Assembly: GCA_018241505.1 (NCBI GenBank)
Contig: JAFEDS010000025.1
Span: forward strand, 124,001-188,000
Length of the DNA: 64,000 bases
Direction: 5' to 3'
Source: Pseudomonadota bacterium
Lineage (GTDB): Bacteria > Pseudomonadota > Gammaproteobacteria > Steroidobacterales > Steroidobacteraceae
In this document: in pieces, positions 8,117 to 16,346 of the stretch
How positions within the stretch are numbered: the first letter of the stretch is position 1
Layout of the letters: each line of letters starts with the position of its first letter
Translations under genes and position numbers: made by a program
The notes under the pieces: generated by a model
What the model was told of the DNA's origin: nothing
Database searches by the model: none
The model's input: only the letters and a program-made list of their open reading frames with translations

Positions 8117-9451
8117 ATGAGTCACTTTCTCGGCGACGTTGCGCAAAGCGAGCACGGTCCGCAGGCTGAAGAGCCGCCCCGGGCGGCTGCAGCATCGCTG
8201 TCAGGTGCGCGGCTGCTGGGTGTTGCCTGTACGGTGGCGCTGGGCGGCTTCCTGGTTGGATTCGATGCCACCGTCATATCCGGGGCCGTGCCCTTCATTC
8301 GCGATTATTTCCGTCTCGGCGGCGCTTCAGGTGGCTTGGAGCTGGGTTGGGCGGTCAGCAGCCTCGGTTGGGGCGCGATGGCCGGCAACCTCGCGGCCGG
8401 TTTTCTCAACGACCGCTTCGGGCGCCGCACCGTGTTGCTGCTGGCCGCCGCGCTGTTTCTGGCCTCGTCGCTGACCGCCGCGTTCGCCACCGGTTTCGCG
8501 GTGTTTGTTGCGGCGCGCATCTGTGGCGGGCTGGGGGTCGGCACCGCCATCCTGACAGCTCCCATGTATATCGCTGAAATCGCGCCCGCCCGCCTGCGCG
8601 GCCGGCTGGTCTCGCTCAATCAGTTGATGATTGTCATTGGCATCTCCGTATCCTTCTTCTCCAACTTCTTCCTGCTGTCGCTGGGTGATGCGAGCTGGCG
8701 ATGGATGCTCGGTGTTCAGGCCATACCGGCCACCCTCTTCCTTCTGCTTCTCACGCGGGTGCCCGAGAGCCCGCGCTGGCAGGTAGCCACGCGCGGTTTC
8801 AACTGGCGTGAGCTGTTGACCGCGCGGATGCGCTGGGTGCTGATGTTCGGCTTCGGGATAGCGTTCTTCCAGCAGGCGACCGGCATCAACGCCATCTTCT
8901 ACTATCTCCCCACGATCTTCGGGCAGGCCGGCGGCAGCCTGGCAACCGCTTTCGGACAATCCGTGTTTGTGGGCCTCGTCAACCTGGGATTCACTTTCGT
9001 CGCCATCTGGCTCGTGGATCGCCTCGGCCGCAAGCCGCTGCTGCTGCTGGGCCTGACCGGGATGAGCGTCGCGCTGCTGACCATCAGTTGGGCATTTCAC
9101 GCAGCGGCGGCTCCCATTGTGATCCTGATTGCCATCGCCACCTACGTGGCCGCGTTCGCAATCTCCCTGGGCCCGGTGATGTGGGTGATGCTGTCTGAGA
9201 TCTTTCCCGACGAGCAACGTGCCGCGGCGATTGGTGTAGTGGGATTCTGGAACTCTTTGGTGAGTGCCAGCATCACACTGCTGTTTCCCAAGGAGCTCTC
9301 GAGCTGGGGGCCCGACGGTACGTTTCTCGCGTATGGTCTGATTGCCGCGGTGGGATTGTTGTTTATTGCGGTGTTCGCCCCCGAGACGAAGGGCAGGACA
9401 TTGGAAGAACTGGCGCAACTCCTGGCGCCGGCCGTAGAGAGGACTCGATGA
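8117..9451 (+). CDS. Sugar porter, MFS family (XylE/GalP-like)
   Basis: This 444-residue inner-membrane protein should carry a monosaccharide or small glycoside into the cytoplasm with protons. It has the sugar-porter signatures NDRFGRR, PESPRW, FQQATGINAIFYY, VDRLGRKPLLLLG and PETKGRTLEEL across twelve predicted helices. The start ATG follows AAGGGGG. The stretch between PESPRW and FQQATGIN is only about 33 residues, against some 60 in XylE, so the cytoplasmic helical bundle is shortened. Its stop overlaps the LacI start as ATGA, and a LacI-type operator lies just upstream, so it belongs to the locus regulon together with LacI and the GH1 glucosidase. Confidence 0.93.
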   Translation: MSHFLGDVAQSEHGPQAEEPPRAAAASLSGARLLGVACTVALGGFLVGFDATVISGAVPFIRDYFRLGGASGGLELGWAVSSLGWGAMAGNLAAGFLNDRFGRRTVLLLAAALFLASSLTAAFATGFAVFVAARICGGLGVGTAILTAPMYIAEIAPARLRGRLVSLNQLMIVIGISVSFFSNFFLLSLGDASWRWMLGVQAIPATLFLLLLTRVPESPRWQVATRGFNWRELLTARMRWVLMFGFGIAFFQQATGINAIFYYLPTIFGQAGGSLATAFGQSVFVGLVNLGFTFVAIWLVDRLGRKPLLLLGLTGMSVALLTISWAFHAAAAPIVILIAIATYVAAFAISLGPVMWVMLSEIFPDEQRAAAIGVVGFWNSLVSASITLLFPKELSSWGPDGTFLAYGLIAAVGLLFIAVFAPETKGRTLEELAQLLAPAVERTR

Positions 9452-10503
9452 GTGTGAAATCCGGTTCGGTCCGTACGCGAGGCAAGAGCGGCCCGCCGCC
9501 CCGAAAATCCGTCACCCTGCGCATGGTTGCCCGTGAGGCAGGCGTCTCCGCCAGCACCGTCTCACGGATCATCAACGGTACGGTCAATGTGAGCGATGGT
9601 CTGAAGAATGCCGTCGATGCGGCCATCGCCAAATATGATTTCCGGCCGAACGCCGCCGCCCGCGGACTGGCCCTGGGAAAAACCCTGACTATCGGTGTGG
9701 TGGCGCAGGCCATCGACAGCCCCTTCTACGGTGAGGGACTGCGCGGCATCGAGGCCTGCCTGCGTCATCGCGGCTATGCCCCGCTGTTCATGAGCGGCAA
9801 TTGGGCCGATGAGGACGAAGACCGCTGCATGCGGGAATTCATCGGTCGTGGCGTCGACGGGATCATTGTGTTCGCAGGCCGCCTGGGCGATACCAAGTTG
9901 CGCAGCTACGCCAAGGAAGTACCTATTGTCGTGACGGGCCGCAAGCTGCGTGCGCAAGGGTTGTTCAGTCTGCAGATCGATGACCAGCACGGCGCCGCGC
10001 TCGCGGTACGCCACCTCGTGGAGTTGGGTCATCGCCGGATCGCATTCATTACCGGCTCCGACAATCATCCTGATGCGCTCGAACGCCTGGAAGGTTACAA
10101 GGCGGCCTTGCAGGAGGCCGGCATCGGCTTTGATCCGCGGCTGATTGCCACCGGCGACTGGCACGAGGATGGCGGCGTGCGTGCCACGCAGTTGCTGATT
10201 GAATCGGGCGTCAAATTTACCGCCATATTCTGTGTGAACGATCAGACTGCGTACGGCGCCTGCCTCGCCCTGTTCCGCAAGGGATTGTCGGTACCGCGCG
10301 ATGTATCCGTTGTCGGCTTCGACGACCTGCCGTCCTCGACGTACCGGCTGCCGCCTTTGACCAGTGTCAGACAGTCGATTGGCGAGCTCGGTGAGCAGTC
10401 GGCGCAGGCGATTCTGCAGCTCATTGCCGGGCAACGTCCCAAAATAACACCGCGACCCGTCGAGTTGGTGGTCCGCGAATCAACCTGTGCCGCCCAGGGC
10501 TGA
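9448..10503 (+). CDS. LacI-family transcriptional regulator
   Basis: This 351-residue repressor carries an N-terminal HTH (VTLRMVAREAGVSASTVSRI) with the hinge helix region FRPNAAARGLALGKT, followed by a periplasmic-binding-protein-like sensor domain (SPFYGEGLRGIEACL, VPIVVTGRKL, HRRIAFITGS, DVSVVGFDDLPSS, TSVRQSIGELGEQSA). The start overlaps the porter stop by four bases, and the glucosidase gene begins three bases after its own stop, so the three genes are one operon. The two identical palindromes between receptor and porter are the obvious targets, which would make it an autoregulated repressor released by a sugar. The ligand is inferred from the locus, not seen. Confidence 0.94.
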   Translation: MSVKSGSVRTRGKSGPPPRKSVTLRMVAREAGVSASTVSRIINGTVNVSDGLKNAVDAAIAKYDFRPNAAARGLALGKTLTIGVVAQAIDSPFYGEGLRGIEACLRHRGYAPLFMSGNWADEDEDRCMREFIGRGVDGIIVFAGRLGDTKLRSYAKEVPIVVTGRKLRAQGLFSLQIDDQHGAALAVRHLVELGHRRIAFITGSDNHPDALERLEGYKAALQEAGIGFDPRLIATGDWHEDGGVRATQLLIESGVKFTAIFCVNDQTAYGACLALFRKGLSVPRDVSVVGFDDLPSSTYRLPPLTSVRQSIGELGEQSAQAILQLIAGQRPKITPRPVELVVRESTCAAQG

Positions 10504-10506
10504 CGT

Positions 10507-11859
10507 ATGCACGAATCCGATTCCCTGCGAGCGCTTGGCGCGCGGTTTCCGCTGCAGTTCGCCTGGGGTGTGGCCAGCAGCGCGTTTCAGATTGAAGGCG
10601 CGGCCAGCGCCGACGGCAAGGGTCCCTCCATCTGGGATGAGTTTTGTCGCCGGCGCGGTGTCATTGCCGACGGCACGGATGGCACGATCGCCTGCGATCA
10701 CTACCATCGCCTCGAGTCGGACCTCGACCTGATTGCGGCGTTGGGCGTGCGCGCCTACCGCTTCTCCATCGCCTGGCCGCGGATTCAGCCCACGGGCTCC
10801 ACCGCAATCAATGCGGCCGGACTCGACTTCTACAACCGCCTGGTCGACGGACTGTTGCAACGGAACATTGAGCCTTATCTGACTCTGTATCACTGGGACC
10901 TGCCGGCGGCCCTCCAACACAACCACAACGGCTGGGCCGATCGGCACACTGCCTTCCGGTTCGCACAGTTCGCCGCCCTCATTGCCGAGCGCCTCGGTGA
11001 CCGGGTTCGCTCGTTTACCACCCACAACGAACCGTGGGTCACGGCGACCCTGGGGCACGAGCTGGGAATCTTTGCGCCGGGCTTGAAGGACCGTCGCATC
11101 GCGACCCAGGCATCGCATCACTGTTTGTTGAGTCACGGACTCGCGGCACAGGCAATCCGCAGTGCGCGGAGCAACGCGGATGTCGGGATTGTGTTGAATC
11201 TGTCGCCGGTTTACGCAGCGTCAGACTCCCCCGAGGATCATGTGCAAGCACGCCGCGACGATGGATTTCTGGTGCGCTGGTACATGGATGCGCTGCTGGA
11301 AGGGACTTACCCGGCGGATATCATTGAATTCCTCGGTGCGGACGCCCCCGTGATGGAGCCGGAGGATGCGCGGTTGATTGCGCAGCCTCTGGATTTTCTC
11401 GGTATCAATTACTACTACCCCATCACTGCTGTCGCCGGTGTTCCGTTCAACCCTACTCGCCGGGGTGTCCCCGTTACTGATATGGGTTGGGAAGTAGCCC
11501 CCGGCCGGTTGACAGACCTGTTGTTGCGTCTCGATCGGGACTACGATCTGCCGCCTTTGATGATTACCGAGAATGGCGCGGCTTTCCGCGACGCTGTCGT
11601 CGATGGCGGAGTGGAGGACGAAGACCGCCGCGCCTACATCGAGTCCCACGTCCGCGCAATTGCCACCGCCATCGAGGAAGGCGTTGATGTGCGCGGATAC
11701 TTTGTTTGGTCGCTGCTGGACAATTTCGAGTGGGCGTCGGGCTATTCCAAGCGGTTTGGAATCTACTACGTCGACTATGCGACGCAGGGACGGATTTTGA
11801 AGCGCAGCGGGGAGTGGTACCGGAAGTTCTTAGTTGCGAATGATTCTCATTACCGATAA
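10507..11859 (+). CDS. Beta-glucosidase, glycoside hydrolase family 1
   Basis: The 450-residue protein is a complete GH1 retaining enzyme that hydrolyses terminal beta-D-glucosides (or galactosides). The acid/base glutamate is in THNEPW (E175) and the nucleophile in MITENG (E355). Other family marks are FAWGVASSAFQIEGA, YRFSIAWPRIQPTG, LYHWDLPAALQ and the C-terminal GYFVWSLLDNFEWASGYSKRFG. There is no signal peptide, so it acts in the cytoplasm on a glycoside brought in by the neighbouring porter. It starts three bases after the LacI stop and is the last clear member of the sugar operon. Confidence 0.96.
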   Translation: MHESDSLRALGARFPLQFAWGVASSAFQIEGAASADGKGPSIWDEFCRRRGVIADGTDGTIACDHYHRLESDLDLIAALGVRAYRFSIAWPRIQPTGSTAINAAGLDFYNRLVDGLLQRNIEPYLTLYHWDLPAALQHNHNGWADRHTAFRFAQFAALIAERLGDRVRSFTTHNEPWVTATLGHELGIFAPGLKDRRIATQASHHCLLSHGLAAQAIRSARSNADVGIVLNLSPVYAASDSPEDHVQARRDDGFLVRWYMDALLEGTYPADIIEFLGADAPVMEPEDARLIAQPLDFLGINYYYPITAVAGVPFNPTRRGVPVTDMGWEVAPGRLTDLLLRLDRDYDLPPLMITENGAAFRDAVVDGGVEDEDRRAYIESHVRAIATAIEEGVDVRGYFVWSLLDNFEWASGYSKRFGIYYVDYATQGRILKRSGEWYRKFLVANDSHYR

Positions 11860-11898
11860 GCTACTCCGGCCTGAATGGAGGCTTTCGGAGATGAACCC

Positions 11899-12609
11899 GT
11901 GTCCCCTCTCGTCGATGAGTGGCTGCACACCGATCCGCGGCGCGTTCTGCCGGGGCTGAGCCTTCTCGCCCACGACGGCGACCCACAGGCGCAGCTTCTG
12001 CTCGGCCAACTTCTCATCAACGGTGTTGGCGCATCCTACAACCCGGATCGGGCACTGCACTGGTTCCAGGAAGCCGCGCGGGCGCGCCTGCCAATGGCCA
12101 TCAACATGGTTGGACGATGCCATGAATACGGCCTGGGGACGCCGATCAACTACGAGGAAGCGGCCAGGTGGTATCACCGGGCGGCCAGCTTCGATTGCGA
12201 TTGGGCCATCTATAACTACGCTCACCTGCTCGCCAGCGGACGTGGCGTGCCGAAGGACCGTGCCGCGGCGTTTGTATGGTTTCGGCTCGCAGCCTCGCGC
12301 GGCCATGCGCGAGCCATGCATTTTCTGGGTCAGTATTACGAGCATGGTTGGGAGACCCCGGTCGATCGAGGCGCCGCCTTCGCGTGGTACCGAAGCTCCG
12401 CCGAAGGTGGGGATTTCAGGGGCCAATGCAGCCACGCCTCCGTGCTTGCCGAAGAAGGCCGCGTAGTGGAAGCCGTTCATTGGCTGCGATTGGCCATGAA
12501 GTCTGCGACGCCCGAATATCTGCGACAATTGCGCCAGGTATTGGCTGAGTCGGCGCAGCCTGAGTTGCGGGAGCTGGCCAACGAAATTGGCGACGGGGAG
12601 GCCCGGTGA
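11899..12609 (+). CDS. Sel1-repeat (TPR-like) protein
   Basis: The protein consists of Sel1-like repeats, visible as GDPQAQLLLGQLLINGVGA, AINMVGRCHEYGLGTPIN, AIYNYAHLLASGRGVPKD, AMHFLGQYYEHGWETPVD, each followed by an AAxWYxxAA element. Such solenoids mediate protein-protein contacts; no catalytic residues are seen and no signal peptide is evident. I prefer the GTG start because GGAG sits eight bases upstream; an ATG eight codons earlier (11875) has no ribosome binding site. It begins 39 bases after the glucosidase and overlaps the following hydrolase start as GTGA, so it is coupled with the hydrolase. A specific function cannot be given. Confidence 0.85.
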   Translation: MSPLVDEWLHTDPRRVLPGLSLLAHDGDPQAQLLLGQLLINGVGASYNPDRALHWFQEAARARLPMAINMVGRCHEYGLGTPINYEEAARWYHRAASFDCDWAIYNYAHLLASGRGVPKDRAAAFVWFRLAASRGHARAMHFLGQYYEHGWETPVDRGAAFAWYRSSAEGGDFRGQCSHASVLAEEGRVVEAVHWLRLAMKSATPEYLRQLRQVLAESAQPELRELANEIGDGEAR

Positions 12610-13277
12610 GCAAGTCCCAAGCAGAAAAGCTGCGCGTCAGCGACACCATCGCTGTGTCGACTCTTTGGCAGGTTCCCCGCGGCGCTACGGCGTGTTACGT
12701 ATTGGCTCACGGAGCCGGCGCAGGCATGACACACCCGTTCATGGAATCCGTCGCCTCTGCGCTTGCCGCTCGAAACATCGCGACTCTCAGATTTCAGTTT
12801 CCCTACATGGAGCGTGGGTCAAAACGCCCCGACCCACCCAAGCTGTGCCACGCTACCGTTCGTGCCGCTGTGGCGCTTGCGCGCGAGCAAATCGGCCTTC
12901 CGCTCATCGCCGGCGGCCGCTCATTTGGTGGCCGCATGGCCTCCCAGGCGCAAGCCGCGGACCCCCTGCCCGGCGTCGTCGGCCTGGCATTCCTGGGATT
13001 CCCGCTCCATCCTCCGAAGGCGCCCGCCGACGAACGCGCCGAACACCTGCAGGACACGACGATCCCTTTGCTGTTTCTGCAAGGCACCCGCGACGAGCTT
13101 GCGGATCTAACCCTGGTGACTTCGCTGGCAAAACGGCTGGGCAAGCGGGCTACTCTCGAGCTCTTCGAGGACGCTGATCACTCTTTCCACGTGCGCGCGC
13201 GCAGCGGACGCACGGACGCCCAGGTGTTTGAGCAGATGATGAGCGACCTGGTCAACTGGATCGACAATATTTGCTGA
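12606..13277 (+). CDS. Alpha/beta hydrolase (dienelactone-hydrolase-like, KANL3/Tex30-type)
   Basis: This 223-residue cytoplasmic protein has a small alpha/beta hydrolase fold: the oxyanion region VLAHGAGAGMTHPFM, nucleophile elbow GGRSFGGRM, acid in FLQGTRDELAD and catalytic histidine in FEDADHSFH. It starts with GTG overlapping the Sel1 stop by four bases, so translation is probably coupled. The substrate is unknown; related proteins are annotated simply as alpha/beta hydrolases. A piece of a DUF2218 gene follows directly after the stop codon. Confidence 0.9.
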   Translation: MSKSQAEKLRVSDTIAVSTLWQVPRGATACYVLAHGAGAGMTHPFMESVASALAARNIATLRFQFPYMERGSKRPDPPKLCHATVRAAVALAREQIGLPLIAGGRSFGGRMASQAQAADPLPGVVGLAFLGFPLHPPKAPADERAEHLQDTTIPLLFLQGTRDELADLTLVTSLAKRLGKRATLELFEDADHSFHVRARSGRTDAQVFEQMMSDLVNWIDNIC

Positions 13278-13282
13278 GCCCG

Positions 13283-13396
13283 GACATTGCGACGCAGGAT
13301 GCGGCCACCCTCGAACGCCTGCAGGGCGTGCTCAACCGCCATCTGAAGCAGGTGGCACCGGATGAGAAGTTTGATGTGAGCTGGACTGTGTTGTAA
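13283..13396 (+). pseudogene. C-terminal remnant of a DUF2218 gene
   Basis: Directly after the hydrolase stop, one frame reads DAATLERLQGVLNRHLK and continues to SWTVL before TAA. This matches, from memory, the C-terminal third of DUF2218 proteins, which have an 'apDaatLerLqgvvadHL' helix and end in a short Trp-containing strand. No start codon or N-terminal half exists: the frame runs back into the hydrolase. It overlaps the 3' end of the hipB-like gene on the other strand. I read it as a leftover of a deletion or insertion at this site; without a search it remains a hypothesis. Confidence 0.5.
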
Positions 13397-13697
13397 CAAT
13401 CGGCGCACCGTCATAACTATCCGGCGGCGATACTACACCGACACGATAGCCGAAAGGCCGCAACAGCCTCTCGAGTGTCTCAACTGTAGGACTTCCCTTG
13501 CCCGCTTCGATGTCGGTCAACACACGGGGTGCCACGGCGCACATCCGGGCATATTCGATCTGCGATTTGCGCGCGATCAGTCGCATTGTACGCAGGAGGC
13601 TGGGGATGTCAGCCGCCTCACGGGGAACCTGAGTCGCGAGCTCTTTACGGAGCGACTCGACTTCCGCCCGCGACAGGTTGCGATGCACTCTTCGCAT
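13332..13697 (-). CDS. XRE-family regulator, HipB-like antitoxin
   Basis: The 121-residue protein has a Cro/C1-type HTH in its second half: LLRTMRLIARKSQIEYARMCAVAPRVLTDIEAGKGSPTVETLERLLRPFG (the helices span roughly residues 33-82). It should neutralise the HipA kinase encoded upstream and repress the operon. Order is reversed compared with classical hipBA: the toxin comes first and its stop overlaps this start as TGATG. The last 20 or so residues are Ser/His/Pro-rich and are read antisense to the DUF2218 remnant, so the natural C-terminus may have been lost or replaced. The likely operator is the palindrome before hipA. Confidence 0.85.
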   Translation of the reverse strand: MRRVHRNLSRAEVESLRKELATQVPREAADIPSLLRTMRLIARKSQIEYARMCAVAPRVLTDIEAGKGSPTVETLERLLRPFGYRVGVVSPPDSYDGAPIVTTQSSSHQTSHPVPPASDGG

Positions 13698-14986
13698 CAG
13701 TCCATCTCCTTCATCTCGCGCAGCTCGCGAGCCAGGCGCACGATCTCATCCTGTCTTTGTTGGATGATTCGAGGTGCCACACCGCATTCACGCATCACAG
13801 CCGGCAGGTTGGCGATCTGATCAGCAAAAGCCCGCATCCAATCAACCACTGCCGCCCACTTGCCGAAGGTCACCCCGGCTTCTTCGAAGTAGGTAGCAAC
13901 ATTCGCCATGATGTGAGCCCAGTCCCGCCGATCTGGTGCCTCACCATCCCAGCGAATGACCCGGACTATTGACCGCGCATCAAGAAAGGAGGGGCCGAAG
14001 TCGTAAAGCGGAGTCAATTGCAGGCTGCCATCGATATCCTTCAGAACGGCCATGTTGCGGCCATGATTGTCGCGATTGCCCAGCGCGATATTCAACAGGT
14101 CGCGCCGCAGGTATTCGCGCAGCTCCACTTCAAATTTGGTCGCACAACGCGCCAGTGCAATGAGGATATCGTGATGTCGCACGGCAGTCGTTGCCGAGTC
14201 GATCACGCCGGTAATCGAATAGAGGCTCTCGACCCCGAGACGGAGTTCCACACCGCGCACGAAGCGGCGGTCGAATCGTGGTATCAACAGAGCTCCATCG
14301 ACAACTTCGGGTAGCTGTTGCGTTACACGCAGGCCCACCTGCATGGCTACGCGCTGGTACCGGGCCTCATGCTCGAGGATTTCCCTGGCAAATTCTCCAG
14401 CCTCGGGCACGGGGAATTTCAACAGCATGTAGCGACGAACCGGAAAGTACAGCGCGCCGCTGTCCGGATGCCAGCGCCCCTTCTCGTCTTCGACCACCCA
14501 GAACTTTGGCGCCTCTCCCTGGGTGTCCGTCGCGCCGGCGACCGTGGCACCCAGCTCATGGGCGTGATCAACGAAGGCGTCGCCCCGGGCAGTCATTTCC
14601 TGCAGCTCAAAGCCAACGTGTTGGCGCTGCGGGCGCGACTCGTTTGGCCGTACGCGCAGATTGCCGACCGGGTTGATTGCCCCCAATCCCAGAAGCGCCC
14701 AATCAGTCATAGTGCCCGAGTTAGCCCGTTCAATGCGCTTGCGAGCAGCGCCCTGCGGAATCAAATCAATCAGGAAGGATGGCCAGTGCCGCAGATCGCG
14801 CGTACCCAAATCGACGGGCGCACGGACCGTGAGAGCCCTGTGGTCGGCGGCACCTAGATGCTCAACCGCGTAGTCCGCTTCGTATTGCAGACGTACCCGG
14901 CCCAGGCGCGATTGCTCCCTCCCATCCAGAAGATCGAGAGACGCGCAGGGGTGCCACCGGCCTTCCAGGTGAATGTCGAAATCCAT
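13697..14986 (-). CDS. HipA-like serine/threonine kinase toxin
   Basis: This 429-residue protein is a HipA-family kinase, whose characterised members phosphorylate glutamyl-tRNA synthetase or related targets and induce dormancy. Conserved parts seen are the nucleotide-binding loop region GATDTQGEAPKFWVV, MLLKFPVPEAGEFAREILEHEARY, LIPRFDRRF, the catalytic loop GNRDNHGRNM and the metal-binding LTPLYDFGPS. These suggest an active kinase. It is the first gene of a toxin-first pair with the XRE antitoxin. No Shine-Dalgarno precedes the ATG; instead an 11-base-arm palindrome ends five bases before it. That suggests a leaderless or strongly autorepressed transcript. Its target in this organism is unknown. 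Confidence 0.88.
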   Translation of the reverse strand: MDFDIHLEGRWHPCASLDLLDGREQSRLGRVRLQYEADYAVEHLGAADHRALTVRAPVDLGTRDLRHWPSFLIDLIPQGAARKRIERANSGTMTDWALLGLGAINPVGNLRVRPNESRPQRQHVGFELQEMTARGDAFVDHAHELGATVAGATDTQGEAPKFWVVEDEKGRWHPDSGALYFPVRRYMLLKFPVPEAGEFAREILEHEARYQRVAMQVGLRVTQQLPEVVDGALLIPRFDRRFVRGVELRLGVESLYSITGVIDSATTAVRHHDILIALARCATKFEVELREYLRRDLLNIALGNRDNHGRNMAVLKDIDGSLQLTPLYDFGPSFLDARSIVRVIRWDGEAPDRRDWAHIMANVATYFEEAGVTFGKWAAVVDWMRAFADQIANLPAVMRECGVAPRIIQQRQDEIVRLARELREMKEMD

Positions 14987-14991
14987 AATTC

Positions 14992-15034
14992 GCGTAATAA
15001 TAGCATATTATTACGCTACCGGGCATTTATTACG
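14992..15034. promoter_or_regulatory. Palindromic operator/promoter of the hipA-hipB pair
   Basis: GCGTAATAATA and TATTATTACGC form a perfect inverted repeat with 11-base arms around GCA (14992-15016). A further half site, TTATTACG, lies at 15027-15034 in the same orientation as the right arm. The repeats contain -10-like TAATAT/TATTAT sequences on the minus strand and end five bases from the hipA ATG. The likely binder is the XRE antitoxin, which would block the promoter directly. Confidence 0.65.
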
Positions 15035-15089
15035 TGTTTTTCCGCTAATTAGATCACGATACCACTTTTACGGTAGATCGTCCGCGCGG

Positions 15090-16289
15090 TTAGCGGGGCG
15101 TCGCCAGCCACTGCTCCGCCAGCCGCACCCACATCGAGGCGCCCAGCGGTATGAGCTGATCGTTGAAGTCGTAGCTCGGGTTGTGGAGCATGCACGGCCC
15201 ACCGCCATGTCCGCCGTCACGATGCGCGCCGTCGCCGTTGCCGATGACGAAATAACAACCCGGCTTCTCCAGCAGATAGAACGCGAAGTCCTCGGCGCCC
15301 ATGGTCGGCTCGAACACCTTCACATTCTGCTCGCCAACCAACTGACTCAACACGCCGCGGACAAACTGTGCCTCCGCCGCGTGATTGACGGTCGGCGGGT
15401 AGTTGCGCCGGAATGAAAAATCGCAGCTAGCGTCGAACGCCGAGCAGATGGCGTGCGCCACATCACACATGCGCCGCTCAACCATGTCCAGCACATCGAG
15501 CGTAAAGGTCCGTACCGTACCCTGCAGCTCACAGGACTCGGGAATGACATTCAGGGCTTCGCCGGCATGCAACTTCGTCACGGAAATCACGGCCGCATCA
15601 ATCGGCCGCTTGTTGCGAGTGATGATGGTCTGGAAGGCCTGCACGATCTGACAGGCAATGGGCACAGGATCGATCCCGTTGTGAGGCATCGCGGCGTGCG
15701 CGCCTTTGCCCCGGATGGTGAGCTTGAATTCGTTGCTGGAGGCAAAGGCGGGCCCCGCATTGACAGCGAACTGGCCGGCCTCGAGACCGGGCCAGTTGTG
15801 CATGCCGAACACCGCTTCCATGGGAAACTGGTCGAACAACCCGTCTCTGATCATCTCGCGTGCGCCCCCGCCCCCTTCTTCAGCCGGCTGGAATATCAGG
15901 TACACGGTGCCGTCGAAATTCCGATGGGTGGCCAGGTACTGTGCCGCGGACAACAACATCGTCGTATGTCCGTCGTGCCCACAGGCATGCATCTTTCCTT
16001 TGACGACACTTGCGTGGCCGAACGTGTTGAACTCGGTGACCGGCAGCCCGTCCATGTCCGCGCGCAAACCCACAGCCCGATTGCTCGATCCGGCGCGGAT
16101 GATTCCCACGACACCCGTCTTACCCAGGCCCCGGTGAATGGGAATCCCCCACTCGCTGAGCATCCGGGCGACCAGCTCGGAAGTGCGTTGTTCTTCATAG
16201 CAAAGCTCTGGATGGGCGTGGATATCCCGCCGCACGGCGGTGAACGCATCGGCTTGCGCGACAATAGGCTCGAGCAGGGTCGTGGGCAT
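15090..16289 (-). CDS. M20-family amidohydrolase (hippurate hydrolase/IAA-amino-acid hydrolase type)
   Basis: This 399-residue enzyme should hydrolyse an N-acyl amino acid or similar amide with two bound metal ions. M20D motifs are visible: RRDIHAHPELCYEE, GLRADMDGLPV, KMHACGHDGHTTMLL, FQPAEEGGGGA, GKGAHAAMPHNGIDP and MGAEDFAFYLLE. The chosen ATG follows GGAG with a five-base spacer; 19 further in-frame codons upstream lack support. No signal peptide is seen, so it is cytoplasmic. It diverges from the gamma-carbonic-anhydrase gene across 57 bases. The exact acyl or amino-acid group cannot be predicted. Confidence 0.93.
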   Translation of the reverse strand: MPTTLLEPIVAQADAFTAVRRDIHAHPELCYEEQRTSELVARMLSEWGIPIHRGLGKTGVVGIIRAGSSNRAVGLRADMDGLPVTEFNTFGHASVVKGKMHACGHDGHTTMLLSAAQYLATHRNFDGTVYLIFQPAEEGGGGAREMIRDGLFDQFPMEAVFGMHNWPGLEAGQFAVNAGPAFASSNEFKLTIRGKGAHAAMPHNGIDPVPIACQIVQAFQTIITRNKRPIDAAVISVTKLHAGEALNVIPESCELQGTVRTFTLDVLDMVERRMCDVAHAICSAFDASCDFSFRRNYPPTVNHAAEAQFVRGVLSQLVGEQNVKVFEPTMGAEDFAFYLLEKPGCYFVIGNGDGAHRDGGHGGGPCMLHNPSYDFNDQLIPLGASMWVRLAEQWLATPR

Positions 16290-16346
16290 GGGGTCTCCGG
16301 AACGGGGCGTGGCCTGTATGATGACCCCATCCGCCTGGAGAGTCAC

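Noticed and set aside
8327-10434. Long minus-strand frames under the sugar porter and LacI genes
   Set aside because: They are low-complexity shadows of clear plus-strand genes.
15453-16346. Upstream extension of the gamma-carbonic-anhydrase-like gene
   Set aside because: It is antisense to the M20 amidohydrolase; GGAG before the ATG at 16347 fixes the start.
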